Assembly: GCF_000004825.1 (NCBI RefSeq)
Contig: NW_008805063.1
Location: forward strand, 992,857-1,056,856
Length of the DNA stretch: 64,000 nt
Source: Heterostelium album PN500
Lineage: Eukaryota; Evosea; Eumycetozoa; Acytosteliales; Acytosteliaceae
Direction of reading: 5' to 3'
The position numbers were made by a program, and so were the translations under genes. The notes below the pieces were generated by a model. It saw only the letters and a list, made by a program, of their open reading frames with translations, was not told where the DNA came from and made no database searches. Positions 23,354 to 34,695 of the stretch are shown here, one piece after another (positions within the stretch are counted from its first letter, which is position 1; the number at the start of each line of letters is the position of its first letter).

Positions 23354-23431
23354 GTTGTGAGCGATGAAATTTGATTTTTGTAAAAGATATACATTTTTAT
23401 TTTTTTTTAGTTATTCATATTCTTTTATTGA

Positions 23432-23784
23432 AAATGACAATACAAATACATGTTATTCATTACCAAATAATTGATCACCTGATATGTAAACGATTGAATT
23501 GGGCAGAAAAAGAGTTTAGGATAGCTATTGTAAATGATAGATTTAAAAAGTTGTATTCAGAAAAGATCAGTATTGTAGATTATTCGTTGGTGTGTAGATT
23601 GGTTCAAGTATATCAGTAGAACACTATGTAGATCATACCTAGTAGATATAGAGAAAACTAAATCCTCAAAGCGAGAAGATATACTTTTTACAATTGATCA
23701 GCTCATCCCAAATCTATCGAGCACCACATTGCTCTATCAGTATGATAACATCTATAGCATTTTGGGTCAGCAATTGCTGAATTA
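23432..23784 (+). pseudogene. Damaged small gene, F-box/repeat-family-like fragment
   Basis: The frame from the ATG at 23432 reads MTIQIHVIHYQIIDHLICKR... to SLVCRLVQVYQ and a stop at ~23619. A second frame carries on with SRTLCRSYLVDIEKTK... to GQQLLN and a stop. Both halves look coding, and their junction needs a frame change with no good intron. The hydrophobic-start pattern followed by SLVC is reminiscent of the F-box-like modules of dictyostelid multigene families, but the match is weak. It lies between the foldback repeat and the right end of the putative element. Confidence 0.35.
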
Positions 23785-23884
23785 AGAATACATAATAATA
23801 CAGTTACTAAAACTAAAAATTTCATTGTTATTTATTTTAAAAATATATATATGCTTTAAATTATTAAAAAGAAAAGCTCAATTG

Positions 23885-23927
23885 AATTGAATGAATCAAA
23901 AAAAAAATCATTTTGATTCATTCAATT
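23885..23927. repeat. Short perfect hairpin
   Basis: AATTGAATGAATCAAAA (23885-23901) and its reverse complement (23911-23927) flank nine bases. The hairpin lies immediately inside the T run of the right inverted end. Confidence 0.7.
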
Positions 23928-23964
23928 TTTTTTTTTTTTTTTTTTTTTTGAAAATAGCAAATCA
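23926..23964 (-). repeat. Right inverted end of putative Fanzor element
   Basis: T24 followed by GAAAATAGCAAATCA. It is the reverse complement of the left end at 15852-15892. Confidence 0.5.
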
Positions 23965-24187
23965 TATATATAAATTTAAAATAAAAATTTAATTTTGTTT
24001 TTTTTTGTTTTTTTAAATTTTAATATTTATTTTGTTTGTTGGTTTTTCATTTTTGCTTTCAATCAGTGTTGCATAAAATCCTTTTCATATTCAATCAACT
24101 CATCAATATCTAAATATTCTCTGTATTCTATAAGTTATACCAATTTTTTTGTATTTCTAAACTAAATAACTCTAAATATAAATAAAA

Positions 24188-24261
24188 ATGGCCTACGTCT
24201 CAGAACAAGATTTGGAACAAAACTACCAAAAAGTTCTCTCTGACTATGATGAAACCAACTG
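24188..24261 (+). pseudogene. Orphan first exon of a coactosin-like (ADF-H) gene
   Basis: ATG followed by a 25-residue peptide, MAYVSEQDLEQNYQKV then LSDYDETNW, ending at a GTAAGT donor. It aligns by eye with the start of dictyostelid coactosin (MADVSS..L...Y..VL.D..DTNW), the ADF-homology actin-binding protein. Nothing that could be the next exon follows: ~80 bases later the sequence is the 3' end of a minus-strand gene. The promoter and exon 1 therefore look like a truncated duplicate of a coactosin gene located elsewhere. Confidence 0.55.
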
Positions 24262-24342
24262 GTAAGTAATTAAAACTATTTCATTCATTAAGTGGTATCC
24301 AATTGTTTTTATTTAATTTTTTTTTTTTTGAAAAAAATAAAT

Positions 24343-24928
24343 TTACAATGGAATCAAAACAAGCAAGGAGGCAAATCCATTGGCAGTTGATGGTTGACCA
24401 CCACGTATACGAGCTCTGATGTCATAATTGTAGGTGCATCCTGGTTGCAAGACTTCTTGGGTGATACTGACTCCATTGCACCAATTGTTATGATTGATAC
24501 TGGTACCAGTTGGCTAGAAATGAAATTTATTAATACTTCATATAAATAATTATTAAATTAATTTAACCTACCCATGGGTAATCAGTGTATCCAGCAAGAG
24601 TTAAAATACTTCCATTGAGAGCAGAGGTGACATCACAACTGGTGTTTACAGATGGTGTGATCGAATGGAAACTGACAAAAGCAACAAGTTTGGTTGGACG
24701 GGTGACGGTAAGAGTAGCTTGTGATCCTGGAATTGCAGTGAATTCAGCATTGGTAATACTGTGAGAATGAGCTGGAACCTTAACAGTTTGGGTGGTTATC
24801 TTGGAAGATTCGAGATTGGTAACTTGTTGAGTGAGTTTGTTGATTTGACCTTGCAACTCTTTGATTGCCCAGGCACAATTTCCAGCACATCCTGAGTGTC
24901 CACAACCACATGTATTTCCGCACATCAT
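24343..24928 (-). CDS. Small protein: Cys-rich N-terminus, coiled coil, beta-rich C-terminus (copy 1)
   Basis: Exons are 24928-24572 and 24513-24343, 175 residues. The N-terminus is MMCGNTCGCGHSGCAGNC, with no signal peptide. It is followed by a short heptad-like coiled coil (IKELQGQINKLTQQVTNLES) and a beta-rich C-terminal domain with few charged residues. This architecture suggests an oligomer (trimer-like) displaying a jelly-roll or lectin-like head, but no family is recognised. The next gene is a close paralogue, and the similarity extends through the intron and into the 5' flank, so this is a segmental tandem duplication. Expression signals are unknown. Confidence 0.85.
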
Positions 24929-25446
24929 TTTTGAATTTGTTATATTTGTTTAATTAGATAATGGAAAACTAAGTATTTGATTTGTTTTTTTGAATTTGGT
25001 ATTTTTCGTTGTTTAAATAGTTTTTGAAACAATATTAATTCTTTTTGAAAAAATAAATTAAAGATATTTATTGTAAATTGGTAACTTTTGACCAATTTAC
25101 AAATTGAATTAAATCCGACATTTTTAAAATTCTTCAGACTTCAATCTCATCAAGTGATGAATGAAAAAAAACTATAAGTAAGGACAAATCAGAGCTTTCG
25201 GTTACCCAAAACCAAAATGTTTTAAACGAAATTGATTTACTTTGAACCCAATCTACACAATTTCTTTGTCAAAAACACATTTTTTTGCATGTCATAAAAA
25301 TTCCAGTTTCAAAAATTTTTTCATTATTTTTTTTGTGAAACTCATTGTAACCCCTTTTATCGGGATACATAAAATAATTTGATTCTCTTTTAGTAGTGGA
25401 ACCAAAGTAGACATTTTTAGTTTATTCAAATAGTTTTTAAATAAAT

Positions 25447-26037
25447 TTACAATGGGATCAAAACAAGCAATGAGGCAAATCCATTGGCAGTTGATGGTTG
25501 ATTTCCACCACGTACACGAGCTCTGATGTCATAATTGTAGGTGCATCCTGGTTGCAAGACTTCTTGGGTGATACTGACTCCGTTTGCCCAGTTGTTATGA
25601 TTGAGACTGGTACCAGTTGGCTAGAAATGAAATTTATTAATATTACATTTAAATTCGTTTTATGTAATAAATTAACCTACCCATGGGTAATCATTGTATC
25701 CAGCAAGAGTTAAAATACTTCCATTGAGAGCAGAGGTGACATCACAACTGGTGTTTACAGATGGTGTGATCGAATGGAAACTGACAAAAGCAACAAGTTT
25801 GGTTGGACGGGTGACGGTAAGAGTAGCTTGTGATCCTGGAATTGCAGTGAATTGAGTATTAGTAATACTGTGAGAATGAGCTGGAACTTTAACTGTTTGA
25901 GTAGTTATCTTGGAGGATTCAATATTGGTAATTTGTTGAGTGAGTTTGTTGATTTGACCTTGCAACTCTTTGATTGCCCAGGCACAATTTCCAGCACATC
26001 CTGAGTGTCCACAACCACATGTATTTCCGCACATCAT
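25447..26037 (-). CDS. Small protein: Cys-rich N-terminus, coiled coil, beta-rich C-terminus (copy 2)
   Basis: Exons are 26037-25681 and 25620-25447, 176 residues. It is nearly identical to the 24343-24928 copy: one extra codon (GGNQPS versus GGQPS) and a few substitutions such as AGYNDYPW for AGYTDYPW. The intron and ~500 bp upstream are also related, including a shared stretch beginning TTCTTCAGACTTCAATCTCA. Function is unknown. Its retention as a near-identical pair suggests either recency or dosage need. Confidence 0.85.
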
Positions 26038-26707
26038 TTTTGACTTTGTTTTATTTGTTTAATTAGATAACTAAGTAATTTGTTTTATTTTGATTTGAAA
26101 AATACATCAATTTTTATTCTTTAAATAGTTTTTGAAACAATAAACAATATTAATTCTGCCAGAAATATAAATTAAAAAAGATATAAATTGTTTGAAATTG
26201 GTTTGTAAATTGGTAACCTTTTACCTATTTACAAATGAAATTCAATAAGATATTTTAAAAATTCTTCAGACTTCAATCTCATCAAGAGATGAATCAAAAA
26301 ACTAAAAGTTCCCAACAGAGAGGACTTTAAATTACCCAATACTAGAATGTTTTTAACGAAATTGATTAATTTGGAACCCAATCGACACATTTTTTTGTCA
26401 AAACACAGTTTCATAATCAAAAACACTTTTTTTTGTTTTTGTCAAAAACTATTGTTCGAAGGAGTGTGGTTTCAATTTTTGGGTGACACTAATCATAACC
26501 CTTATTGGTCCTACACTCAGAACTTAAAATTGATTACTTTCAGGTTGAAAAAAATACTAATTTTAGACAATTTTGAATAACTAATTAATTTATTGAGCAA
26601 ATATATAACAAGAGGACCACAAACTTTTTTTTTTTTTTTTTTTGTTGTTTTTTAAATGTTTTTTAAATGTTGGTTATAACTGACTGATTGTTATTTGATT
26701 TGCAGAG
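26038..26707. other. Upstream region of the tandem pair and 3' flank of the KH gene
   Basis: The part up to about 26540 is related to 24929-25440 as part of the duplication unit. The remainder holds T runs. No gene is seen. Confidence 0.6.
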
Positions 26708-28767
26708 CTATTGGTTGTTTGAGTCTTCTTCTTCATCGTCATCATCAACATTCATTGGCTCAAAATCACTCTGAACGGCGGGGGGAGTTTGAAGTTTGCC
26801 CGTATCTTGTTGTGAAATGAGGATTCTAACGTTCTTTGCCAATGATTTCACTTCCTCGAGGACTTGTTCGATTGACCAGTTTTTAGATTTAAACATATCA
26901 TAGAGTGATGGGGAGGTACAGAGAATAGAGTTGGTTGGTCTGTTGTACTCTGGCGATGAAGTGGTCAAACGAGTGACGTTGTCCTCCAACAGATGGAACT
27001 GTAAGGTTTTTTGTTCATTGCGATAGATAGAAACTTTTTGGATAATCAAAGATTCTACAATAAAGAGGTTGGATTCAGGTATAGAGTAATTGTTGTTTCC
27101 ATTAGCATTCTTGCTGATCTTAATGGATGTAATGAATTGTCGCAAATTTTCGTGGTGGGAATCAAGCGGCAATTTGGAAACGGTATCGATTGATACTCTC
27201 AAGTCAAAGTGACCTTGACGTGTTTGTGGGAATAAAACTTTGGCATTGATGTGGTGAGTTTGTTTGTAAATAGATGGATTGATGAAACGATATTCAACTG
27301 TTTGATTGCCACTGGCGGCAGTGGTGCTGGTGGTGCTGGTGGATGATGATGGAGTCGCTGAGGAATTGGCGGTGGGAGACGCTGGAGAGACAACTTTTTC
27401 TTCGAAACACTTGACTGTGATGATGTCCAACGACTCGGTATCCAACATGGTAACCAAGACATAGGGCTTCTTTTCTTTAAAGAGCGTGTGTTGATGTACA
27501 AATTGCTCATTGATACATGAACTGCTCTGGAAAACGCTGTCGAGTGACTCGGTGTAGAGTTCATACTTGTCGGCGGACATTGCGGCTGATGGAATGTCAG
27601 CGCATTTGATAAACCATATCTTGCCAGTCTTTATATCTACATATGGGATTTGAGTTGCTTTATCGATGGATAATGTGCTAAAGATCTCATTGAAACGACT
27701 GGCAAACTGTGGCTCGTGAGTCCTTGCGACATCTTGAATATCTGTATTTTCATCGGTTGCTGTCTTGTTGTCCAAAACCACAACTGAATAGTTTGGCTGC
27801 TCGACAAACTTTAACTTTTGTTCTCCTTTATAATCAATTAATGATAAATATTTAGCCTAATAATTAAAAAATTACAAAATATAAATTAATATTTAATTTT
27901 AATTATTATTATTATTAATATTATTTTCTTCTCTCTTTCTCTATAAATATAACTTACAGCAGTATTCTTTAACTTTAAAACAATTTCTTTTGCTCTATCA
28001 AGTTGTTGAGCATCTGGACACTTAATGATGGCAGATGTTTTGATGATCTTGATTCTGGCGTTGGTTGCCTTGTTGATGAGTCCCCAGAGTGAACCTTTGA
28101 CACCAATGATGGCACCACCACTGAATGCAGGGATGTTTACGTTGGTTCTCAACATTTTCTGGCCATATCCACCCTGGTGGTATGATTGGCTTCCAAAGTA
28201 AGAGTGTCCACCACGGTATCCACCTCTTCCACGACCTCTTGGAGCACCACGACCACCGCCACGCATGTGTCCACCACCTCTACCACCACCTCCAAAGTAG
28301 TGTGAAGAGGAGTTTCCACCTCTGCCACCACCTCCAAATGGTTTACCTTGTGGTGACTGGTACTGGTTGTTAAAGTAGTTCTGTTGTTGCATTGGGTGTG
28401 GGTGGTGTTGGTGGTGTGGCGATGGCGATCCGATCTGTTGGTGTGTCAGCTGTGATGGCTGTTGCAACTGGTCGACGGAACCACCAGCCATCAAGTTGGG
28501 TGAAGTGATGATTGGCTGTTGGAATGTGTTTGGTTGTTGTTGCTGTTGTTGCTGAAGCATGTTGTGATCGATTGGTGCATTAAAGTGTCCAGCTCTGGCG
28601 TATTTCTTTGATCCTCTCATATGAAATCTTCCTGGAGTTGGCACAGAGTAGCCACCACCGGTTGGCGAGTTGACATCACCACCAGTTGGTGAGTTATTGA
28701 ATCTTGAATTCTTTGGTAAATTTACTCCATTATTACCACTGTTATTTCCGTTATTATTAAAACTCAT
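26708..28767 (-). CDS. KH-domain, RGG-rich RNA-binding protein
   Basis: Exons are 28767-27958 and 27856-26708, 652 residues. The N-terminal ~190 residues are Asn/Gln/Gly-rich and hold many RGG/GRGG motifs (for example GGGRGGGHMRGGGRGAPRG), typical of RNA-binding and condensate-forming proteins. A KH-like module follows (VNIPAFSGGAIIGVKGSLWG, with GVKG in the place of the GxxG loop) and is interrupted by the intron. The second half is a longer mixed alpha/beta region I cannot assign, ending in an Asp/Glu tail. It probably acts in mRNA handling. Exact identity is unknown. Confidence 0.8.
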
Positions 28768-29333
28768 TATTATTATTATTATTTATTGTATTTTGATTGT
28801 TTGATTATCTGTAATTAGATATAAATATATGATTATTATTAATTTTTCAAGATAGATGTTTTTATTTTTTTTAATTTACTTTTGTTATTTTTTTTATTTT
28901 TTTAATTTAAAAAGTTATTGTTTTTTCTTTTCTTTTTTTTGTTATGTTATTATATTATTTATAAATTATATTATTATTTTGTTATTGTTATACCTTTTTA
29001 TATTTTGTTATCAATAATATTATCTGTTTAAAAAAAAAAAAAAAACAATACTTTTTACCTTATTTAATAAAAAAAATAACAAAACTCAAAAACCAAAAAA
29101 AAATAACATAAAATTTTTAATTAAATTTAATTTGAAATCTTTCTTTTGGTGGGTGTGGTGAACTTCACGTTGAGACTAATTTTTTTATTTTTCATTGGGC
29201 TCACAGTTTATAATGGTGATAACAAATGAGCATTGATGGTATGAAGTTTAGCCACTTAATTTTAATGACACTCAAAAAATTATACAGGTTAATTTATTTA
29301 ATTACAACCAGATTTTTTTTTTGTTTTGTGCAA
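28768..29333. other. AT-rich spacer
   Basis: Promoter side of the KH gene and 3' flank of the kinase gene. It holds T and A runs (A run near 29031-29045). No gene is seen. Confidence 0.6.
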
Positions 29334-30779
29334 TCAAGAGTAGTGGGTTGTAGATTTAGGTGGTTTTGTGATGGTTGTTTCGTTTGTGGTGGTAGTGGTT
29401 TTTTCAACTGATGATTTGTTGGTGTTGGAGCTGGTCGCAGAGGCACCAGCCATTGCTGTGGAGGAGCTACTACTGGATGAATTATTTTGGTTTTGGTGTT
29501 CTTGGTCTTTGGAAACCAAAGATGGTGAATGTTGATGTTGATGTTGATGTTGTTGTTGTAAATAAATTGATTTTGATTGTTTTTGTCCATTGTTAACTCT
29601 GTCAAGAATGGTCGATCTACTTGCAAATCCATTCGGTCCAATCTGTTCGACAAGGAATGAAGCACCTGCACTTCCAACTTCAAGACAGTGGATGATGTCC
29701 TCCGACGCCAGTTGGTAACGATCGAGTGGATCGATTGCACTCTCATCGATCATCGATTTTCCAGAGAGTGTGTGTAGCAGCTCTAGAATGGTGCAACTGA
29801 GGAATGTATCACCACAGCCCGTTTCATCCATGACTGCCACCGGTTTGAATGTCGGAATGTACTGTTCACCAGTGACTCCCGACGAGATGAATCCACCGTC
29901 TCCACCCATGGTCACACTGACCAGAGTGAAGTGGAATTGCGATCGTAGAAGATAGGCACATTCGCCTGGAGTGATAGGTGGTGTCGACATGGTTGTAGCA
30001 GTGCAGGTGCTGCTGTTGTGGGTGTCGGCACCATTGTCATTACACACAATGGCAACGGCTTCACCATACTCTGCCTTGAGAATCGAAATGACACCAGCAC
30101 TCTTTAGAGCGTATCCTATTCTGGTCAGTCGCTCTACCATGACCTCTCGTGAGTGTGTAGTGACGCGTTGCTCGTTGAATGCACGCAACAGACCCTGAAT
30201 GTCGAATGCCACTATCTTTGGCTTGGCGTCGGCAGTTGGCATGCGCGCGATATACTCGAGCACCGCCACAATGAGATCGACGTCGATCTCACCGGCAATA
30301 GGGACGAATGAGATGGCATCGGGTTGTTGCTCACACAGACATCGCAGACACTGCTCAATGCCAATCGATTGACCACGTTCCATTAGCAACAGAGTACGGT
30401 TCTTCTTTCGATTGTAATAGTTCAATTGATAGCTGGTATTATTGGAGTCTGTTTTTTTGATATAGTCCGTATTGATTGTTCCGGTGGTTGGATGTGTCTT
30501 TGGTTCTATCATTGTTTTGTAAGAGTCGTTGATGTCTGTTCCGAGCGTAGAAACAATATAGCTTGTAGCACCACCGAACGCACTGGATGCAAGCGAGGCA
30601 TAGGTAACACTTCCACCCAAAGCAGTATTCTTTGTGACACGTCCAGGTTTGTTATCTCGGCCATTCAGTTGACTGTCCCTCAGGAAATCGGTGAAAGATC
30701 TCTCCCTTTGAAGTACAAGATCTTCATGTATCAAAATGATATCATTTACGAAATTACCTATTAATAATAGTTTATTCAT
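29334..30779 (-). CDS. pfkB-family (ribokinase-like) sugar/inositol kinase
   Basis: A single exon of 481 residues. The N-terminus (LLIGNFVNDIIL) and the GGSVTYAS glycine motif form the start of the ribokinase fold. The pfkB signature is DETGCGDTF at about residues 330-338, holding the catalytic Asp and anion-hole glycines. The overall pattern, with a short lid and GGSVTYASL, resembles inositol 3-kinase-like members more than fructokinase or adenosine kinase. The last ~90 residues are low-complexity (Gln/His, Ser, Thr) and dispensable-looking. A 1.4 kb spacer separates its start from the next gene. The substrate is not provable from sequence. Confidence 0.8.
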   Translation of the reverse strand: MNKLLLIGNFVNDIILIHEDLVLQRERSFTDFLRDSQLNGRDNKPGRVTKNTALGGSVTYASLASSAFGGATSYIVSTLGTDINDSYKTMIEPKTHPTTGTINTDYIKKTDSNNTSYQLNYYNRKKNRTLLLMERGQSIGIEQCLRCLCEQQPDAISFVPIAGEIDVDLIVAVLEYIARMPTADAKPKIVAFDIQGLLRAFNEQRVTTHSREVMVERLTRIGYALKSAGVISILKAEYGEAVAIVCNDNGADTHNSSTCTATTMSTPPITPGECAYLLRSQFHFTLVSVTMGGDGGFISSGVTGEQYIPTFKPVAVMDETGCGDTFLSCTILELLHTLSGKSMIDESAIDPLDRYQLASEDIIHCLEVGSAGASFLVEQIGPNGFASRSTILDRVNNGQKQSKSIYLQQQHQHQHQHSPSLVSKDQEHQNQNNSSSSSSSTAMAGASATSSNTNKSSVEKTTTTTNETTITKPPKSTTHYS

Positions 30780-32144
30780 TTTCTTTTCTCACTCCTATAT
30801 CTCTATCTATATACAAAATAAATTAAAAAAAATATATATTTACAAAAATCTATATATATGTACAAATATTACTATTGTTATTATTATCTAATAAACAAGA
30901 CACTACTACTAATGTATTAATTTATCTAAAACTATGACTATCCATTATCTGATAAATTTATTTAGTTTTATATTAAATTGATATTTTTTAAAAATTTATT
31001 TTTTGAAATCGTTGATCCTGGTCATAATCAACCACACCACCATAATGTGGAACGGTTAACAGTGAATTGTGTTACCACAAAAAAAGTCTAATTTATTTTT
31101 TTTTTATTTTTTTAATTAATATATAAAAAATTCTTTCTATGTTTAACTTTTTAATTATTAAAATAAACTTATTAGTTTATTATCTCAACTCAATATTGAT
31201 AAGATTTGATGTGAATGAATATGTTTAAAATAATAAATTGAAATTGAAAAAGTTTGATGTGAATTTTCTATTAAAAAAAGTTCATCAATGACTAGCATTC
31301 TAGACCATCAATAGATTCGCACCATGGTTCTGAATGTCAATGATTTCCAATTCTTATCTATTTTTTTTAGTTTGGAAAGCTAGGCAAACAGATATTTTAA
31401 GATTTTCGGCTGTTATCGAATTTGCAAAATTTCATGATGACATTTGCGATTTTTCACAAATATTATATTATAATCTTAATTAAGAAATCTATTGTCGATT
31501 TTTAACAAGGTAATTCACTAAACTAATGCATTGTTAAAGCTTTGTTTCCTCTCGGTTTTGACAACAGATGCCTTTGTATTTTTGTTATTCATTCATAATT
31601 CATTCAAACATCCAATCAGTCAGTCACTCGTTCGGCAAAGCTAAAGAAAAGTTTGTGTAGTATAACAAATATTTTATTTGTTTATTCGCTTTAGTATTTT
31701 ATCTGTCAAAAGAAGAAAGAAAGAATCATTAAAACCAGTAGGTAAAAATAAAATAGACGGTTACAACTCACTACTACTGCAACCAATACAATAACTATTC
31801 TTGTTTATTAATTAATAAACATGCTCACACCTTTCAAATCGACACATGGTGAGTGTGGTATTTGCGGAATGGGTGGTGTGTGATTGAAAAAAATAAAAAA
31901 TAAAAATAACACAACTTTTAAAAGTTGATTTTATACACATACCATAGTATATCCTTAATAAATATTATAATATTATATATACATATTTAGATATACATTA
32001 ATTATATACATATATAGTCAACCTACCTCCTCTTTTTTTGTGTGTGTACCTGTAATATTTTTATAATAAATTGTTTTTTTAGTAAAGAGATAGTGGAGAG
32101 AAGGTTTGTCAGACAACAACAACTATAAATTAAAATTGTAAACA
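30780..32144. other. Intergenic region with a coding-like island
   Basis: AT-rich. A short frame at about 30999-31091 (EIVDPGHNQPHHHNVE... to a stop) looks coding but is isolated. Another G+C island near 31280-31350 has no open frame of note. (AT)n-like stretches occur near 31960-32020. Confidence 0.5.
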
Positions 32145-32331
32145 ATGGAGCTATCATTATTTAATTCATCCAAATACCCTCAATATATAATGACAGAAAC
32201 TGAGGAACCTAATAATATGAACGATGAAATCATTAATAATGATAATAATGATAATAATAATAATGCTGACAACAATGATGGCAGTAATGAAAACTCTAAT
32301 ATAGAAATCAAGGATAATGAAAATACTAATA

Positions 32332-32373
<42 letters not shown>

Positions 32374-32464
32374 TCTAGTAGTAGTAGTGACATTATTAAT
32401 ATTAAAGATAATTTAACTAACAATGATGATAATTATCCTGTAGGTATCCATTGCATCAGCAATT
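32145..32464 (+). CDS. Asn-rich low-complexity ORF, possibly frame-disrupted
   Basis: The ATG at 32145 opens a 63-residue Asn/Asp/Glu-rich frame that stops inside an (AAT)n run (about 32335-32371). In the next frame the run reads poly-Asn and continues as SSSSDIINIKDNLTNN to a stop at ~32464. One base of length change in the microsatellite would join the two, so this may be a single exon with a slipped repeat, or a dying gene. No function can be assigned. Confidence 0.35.
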
Positions 32465-32702
32465 AATACATTTGCACCCAACAATTTGAAAGACCATTGG
32501 AAAAAGCAAAAAAAAATCAAAAATTTATTTTTGAAATTTTTTTTTTTTTTTTAGCAAAAAACTGGGATAAAAATCGCTCAATCAATCTTAAAAGATCTTT
32601 TATTTATTTTTCTTTATTCACTTTTCTAATTTTTATTATCACTCTACTCTATTCTTTCTTTTTCATTTTTCATTATTATTATTATATAAATTTATTTGAA
32701 AA

Positions 32703-34541
32703 ATGTATCAGAGAGTTAGATCTTCTTCAATTGGTTTGGTCGATAGACCAGCAAAATCATGGAGTGCCACTTTGAAGGATCAGATGATACCAACATCAGG
32801 TGATGTTAATGCATTGTTCTCCGTGTTGTTGGATAACTTGGCTAATATTGCCTCGATGTACGCTATTCTCGTGTATTCTTTTGGCATGCCAAAAGAAATT
32901 GTCTCTACCTATTTCATTCCGGGACCTGCTCTCGGTGTCATGCTTGGTAGTTTGGCCATGTCATTCTACGCTATTTTCCTCGATCACAGAGAAAACGACT
33001 CAAGCGTTTTATATACTTCCATTCCAGTGGGTTTGGATGCGCCAACCACCATTGGTCTACCGCTACTAGTGGTCGGTCCAGCCTATACAAAAGCTATATC
33101 CGCTGGAAAATCACCACATGACGCTGCTATAGATGCATGGTTAGTTGGTTGTACAACTGTATTTTTAATTGGTTTCTTCAAACTAGTTTTAACTGTACTA
33201 AGGTAAAGTATACATAACCTAATTTGTTTGTATTTCAAACATCTATCATTTATATTTACGAATGTTTAATTATTTTTATTTAGTTTTGCACAAAAATATT
33301 TCCATCCAGTCGGTAAATCCGGTGCTTTGGCAGGTATTGGTTTGGCACTTTTAGGTTTGAATGAACTTTTAACTATTTTACAGGAACCTGTTGCTGGTTG
33401 GGTATCACTTTGGATCATTTTCATTTTGTTGCTGCACAGAGTCAACGAGCATCATCAGTTCGTTTCAATCAACTTGCCGTTCAATTTGTCTGGTGTGTTG
33501 GTCAGTGCTATCATTGGATCGATTATCTACTACTCGATGGCCGCTGCCAAAATCTCAGTGGTTCCAATGCCAGAGAATGTAGCATCGTCCTACTATCTCA
33601 GCTATCCACATCCAGCCGACATCTTTACAACTTTCAAAGCTGCAATTCAACAGAACATCTCTATTGCAATTCCATATGCAATTCTTGTAAATATTGGTGG
33701 ATTAACCATCACTGACGCCGCAGTCTCTGTCGGAAATAAATACAACACCAGAATCGTATTGCTCATCGATTCAATTACCACTATCATTGCCAGTTTCTTT
33801 GGATCGGTAACACAGACCACTCCATACATCGGTCACACTGTTTTCCAACAGAAATTCAAAGCTCGTTCCGGATACTCTATTATCACCGGTCTCATCATTG
33901 GTTTGGGTGGATTCCTTGGATATCTATCGTTCCTTACCAACATCCTTCCAAAGCCAGCGATCATTCCAATCTTTATTTTCATTGCCTTTGAAATCTGTGC
34001 TGAAACACTGAGTCCTTCGACACCAAACAGTGGAATCAAGAAACACCATATTCCAGCGATCATCTGGAGTTTCTTCCCTGCACTCTTCCAGTTTGTCAAT
34101 ATCATTCTTTCACAGATCTCACCGGTATTCTCATTTGCAATCACCGATCCACAAAAGATCATCGATGCATTCGGCACCAATCAATCGGCAGTCGATGCAA
34201 TCGCTGTAATCACTGTTTTGGCACACGGATTCATTTGTACATCGTTATTCTGGGGTACCGCTTTGGCATACCTGCTCGACAATCAACTGAAGAAATCAGC
34301 ACTCTTTTTGGCACTGACATCGGTGATTACCTTCTTTGGAATCATTCATAGTGTAAATCCAAATGGTGAAGTCTACGTGCCATGGCAATCCGGTTCGACC
34401 CTCCCATACCAATGGTCTGCTGCCTACCTAGTTCTAGCGGTCATGACTTTCCTTTTATCTTTTATCAAAGCAAAGACCGAAGATTCTCATTTAGATATCC
34501 AAACCGACGATTTCGAACATAAATCATTTCAACAATATTAA
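32703..34541 (+). CDS. Xanthine/uracil-permease-like (NCS2/AzgA-type) membrane transporter
   Basis: Exons are 32703-33202 and 33284-34541, 585 residues. The protein is almost wholly hydrophobic, with about 12-14 membrane segments (FSVLLDNLANIASMYAILVY..., IGLALLGLNELL..., and others). Motifs typical of the purine permease superfamily are visible: GGLTITDAAVSVG in mid-protein and the polar TM motif GSVTQTTPYIGHTVF, equivalent to the substrate-site repeat of AzgA-like proteins. A short polar tail ends in SFQQY. Likely role: proton-coupled uptake of a purine or related base at the plasma or a vacuolar membrane. Substrate is undetermined. Confidence 0.75.
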
Positions 34542-34695
34542 ACAATAAACAACAGATATAATATATATACAGATAGACATACACCAATTTTTTTATTAAA
34601 TTAATACAAATCTTTAAAAGATAATAATTATTCCAAGTAATTATTAAAAGCTAAAGATATCTTTTTTTTTTTTTTTTTGTTGTTTTTCTATTATG

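Larger units (their letters stand above)
15852..23964. mobile_element. Putative Fanzor-type mobile element with inverted ends
   Basis: The two ends carry an inverted copy of the 15-mer TGATTTGCTATTTTC, each followed inward by a homopolymer (A26 at 15867-15892; T24 at 23926-23949), giving ~39-41 bp inverted repeats about 8.1 kb apart. The span holds the complete 12-exon Fanzor-like gene, a TA-flanked foldback element and a damaged small gene. Fanzor genes are known as eukaryotic relatives of IS605/IS607 TnpB and are often carried by DNA transposons. No clear target-site duplication is visible, so the boundaries are inferred. Low-complexity A/T runs weaken the repeat evidence. Confidence 0.5.

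Noticed and set aside
29294-29746. 150-codon minus-strand ORF overlapping the pfkB gene
   Set aside because: It is an alternative frame of the low-complexity tail of the kinase gene.
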